DNA from: Deltaproteobacteria bacterium UBA6601
GTDB lineage: Bacteria; Myxococcota_A; UBA796; UBA9615
Direction: 5' to 3'
Assembly: GCA_002433485.1 (NCBI GenBank)
Contig: DJIF01000052.1
Location: 1 to 64,000 of the forward strand
Length of the DNA: 64,000 nucleotides
The translations under genes and the position numbers were made by a program. Shown here piece after piece: positions 63,637-64,000 of the stretch; positions within the stretch are counted from its first letter, which is position 1, and the number at the start of each line of letters is the position of its first letter. The notes below the pieces were generated by a model. The model was not told the origin of the DNA. It ran no database searches and saw only the letters and a program-made list of their open reading frames with translations.

Positions 63637-64000
63637 TTGAGTACTAACTCCGGGCCGCAGGACCGCTCTTTTCGAAAGGCGCGGGGACAGTTTTTTACCC
63701 CCTCTGAGGTGTCTCGCTCGCTGCTGTCTTGTGCTGCTGCTGATTTACTTCAGTTGGGTCTTGAGCCGCTCCAGACGGGTCCCCTGCTGGACCCTTCCTG
63801 TGGGGACGGTTCTTTTCTTGCCGCAGCCCTTGCAGAGTCGTGGGTTAAGGGGTCCTCTGAGCTGTGCGGCATCGACATCGATGATGAGGTTTTGGGTGGC
63901 CCTGTCGGTAGCCAGCTTGTGCATGGTGATGGCCTCCAGGTTGAAGTCCCCGGTGACGGCAGCTTTGCCGCTGCGGTTGGCAACCCTCCCTATGGTGGCC
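63637..64000 (+). CDS. N6-adenine DNA methyltransferase (partial, 3' end outside window)
   Basis: A frame opens at the TTG at 63637, with AGGAG 8 bases upstream, and stays open to the window end (121 codons). It has the pre-motif GQFFTP, SAM-binding motif I DPSCGDGSFLAAAL, an acidic GIDIDDEVLG (motif II) and catalytic motif IV GNPPYGG. This is the gamma-class N6-adenine methyltransferase order seen in TaqI-like, type IIG and BREX PglX enzymes. The rest is missing, so a restriction or defence partner cannot be judged. Codon use appears more T-rich than in the neighbours, which may hint at transfer. Confidence 0.88.
   Translation, partial: MSTNSGPQDRSFRKARGQFFTPSEVSRSLLSCAAADLLQLGLEPLQTGPLLDPSCGDGSFLAAALAESWVKGSSELCGIDIDDEVLGGPVGSQLVHGDGLQVEVPGDGSFAAAVGNPPYGG

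Noticed and set aside
1..64000. Search for CRISPR arrays, insertion sequences, prophage or rRNA
   Set aside because: No regular short direct repeats with spacers, transposase motifs, terminal inverted repeats or rRNA-like stretches were seen.

Overview
The window looks like chromosomal DNA from a moderately GC-rich (about 60% by eye) Gram-negative bacterium of the Myxococcota / former Deltaproteobacteria type. The evidence is three exported proteins with MYXO-CTERM-like tails (a Cys, a hydrophobic helix, then an Arg cluster), an MJ0042 zinc-finger protein with an AgmX/PglI-type C-terminus, a Hanks-type Ser/Thr kinase, many lipoproteins and outer-membrane barrels, and an EF-G of the mitochondrial/spd type. 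I see no tRNA, rRNA, CRISPR array, insertion sequence or prophage. Genes are closely packed, often with 1-4 bp stop/start overlaps, and GTG and TTG starts are common.

Layout. 1-8.65 kb: edge of an exported protein, a cNMP-binding Ser/Thr kinase with an unknown partner, a zinc-ribbon membrane protein, then a probable operon with a PlsB-like acyltransferase, a degenerate GpsA-like protein, a small membrane protein and an RluA-type pseudouridine synthase. 8.7-15.8 kb: an exported double TldD-like protein, a large lipoprotein with a cysteine-free redoxin-like region, and an HtrA protease. 16-25.5 kb: a beta-helix lipoprotein, then a cluster of two exported ComEC-type MBL hydrolases, a ComEA-like HhH domain joined to an outer-membrane barrel, and a triple lamin-tail protein. 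25.5-29.8 kb (minus strand): aminotransferase, barrel, and two paralogous thioredoxin lipoproteins with calcium-binding-type repeats. 29.9-31.9 kb: a tandem ribbon-helix-helix-like protein beside a symmetric repeat array that may be its operator, and a protein with a duplicated HTH-like unit.

32-45 kb: EF-G, a P-loop ATPase/SLOG fusion, a CAP-domain exported protein, a TPR-barrel protein with an adaptor-like lipoprotein, carB, an exported gluzincin, a GH172-like protein and a HEAT protein. 45-51.5 kb (minus): a GspE/PilB ATPase, an unknown protein, a lipoprotein with twelve Asp/Gly-rich repeats, and a deoxynucleoside kinase. 51.7-57.3 kb: the AgmX-type protein, a DDAH-like enzyme, a complete peptidylarginine deiminase lipoprotein and a HEAT protein. 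57.3-64 kb: an orphan LivM permease, a lipoprotein, TrkA, a STAND-like TPR protein with a defective P-loop, and the start of an N6-adenine DNA methyltransferase cut by the window edge.

The best candidates for undescribed biology are the HhH-barrel / lamin-tail / double MBL cluster (possible surface DNA capture or processing), the arginine-modifying pair DDAH-like plus PAD, the ATPase-SLOG fusion, the self-paired TldD-like protein and the twelve-repeat lipoprotein. Functions come from motifs read by eye; no database search was possible.
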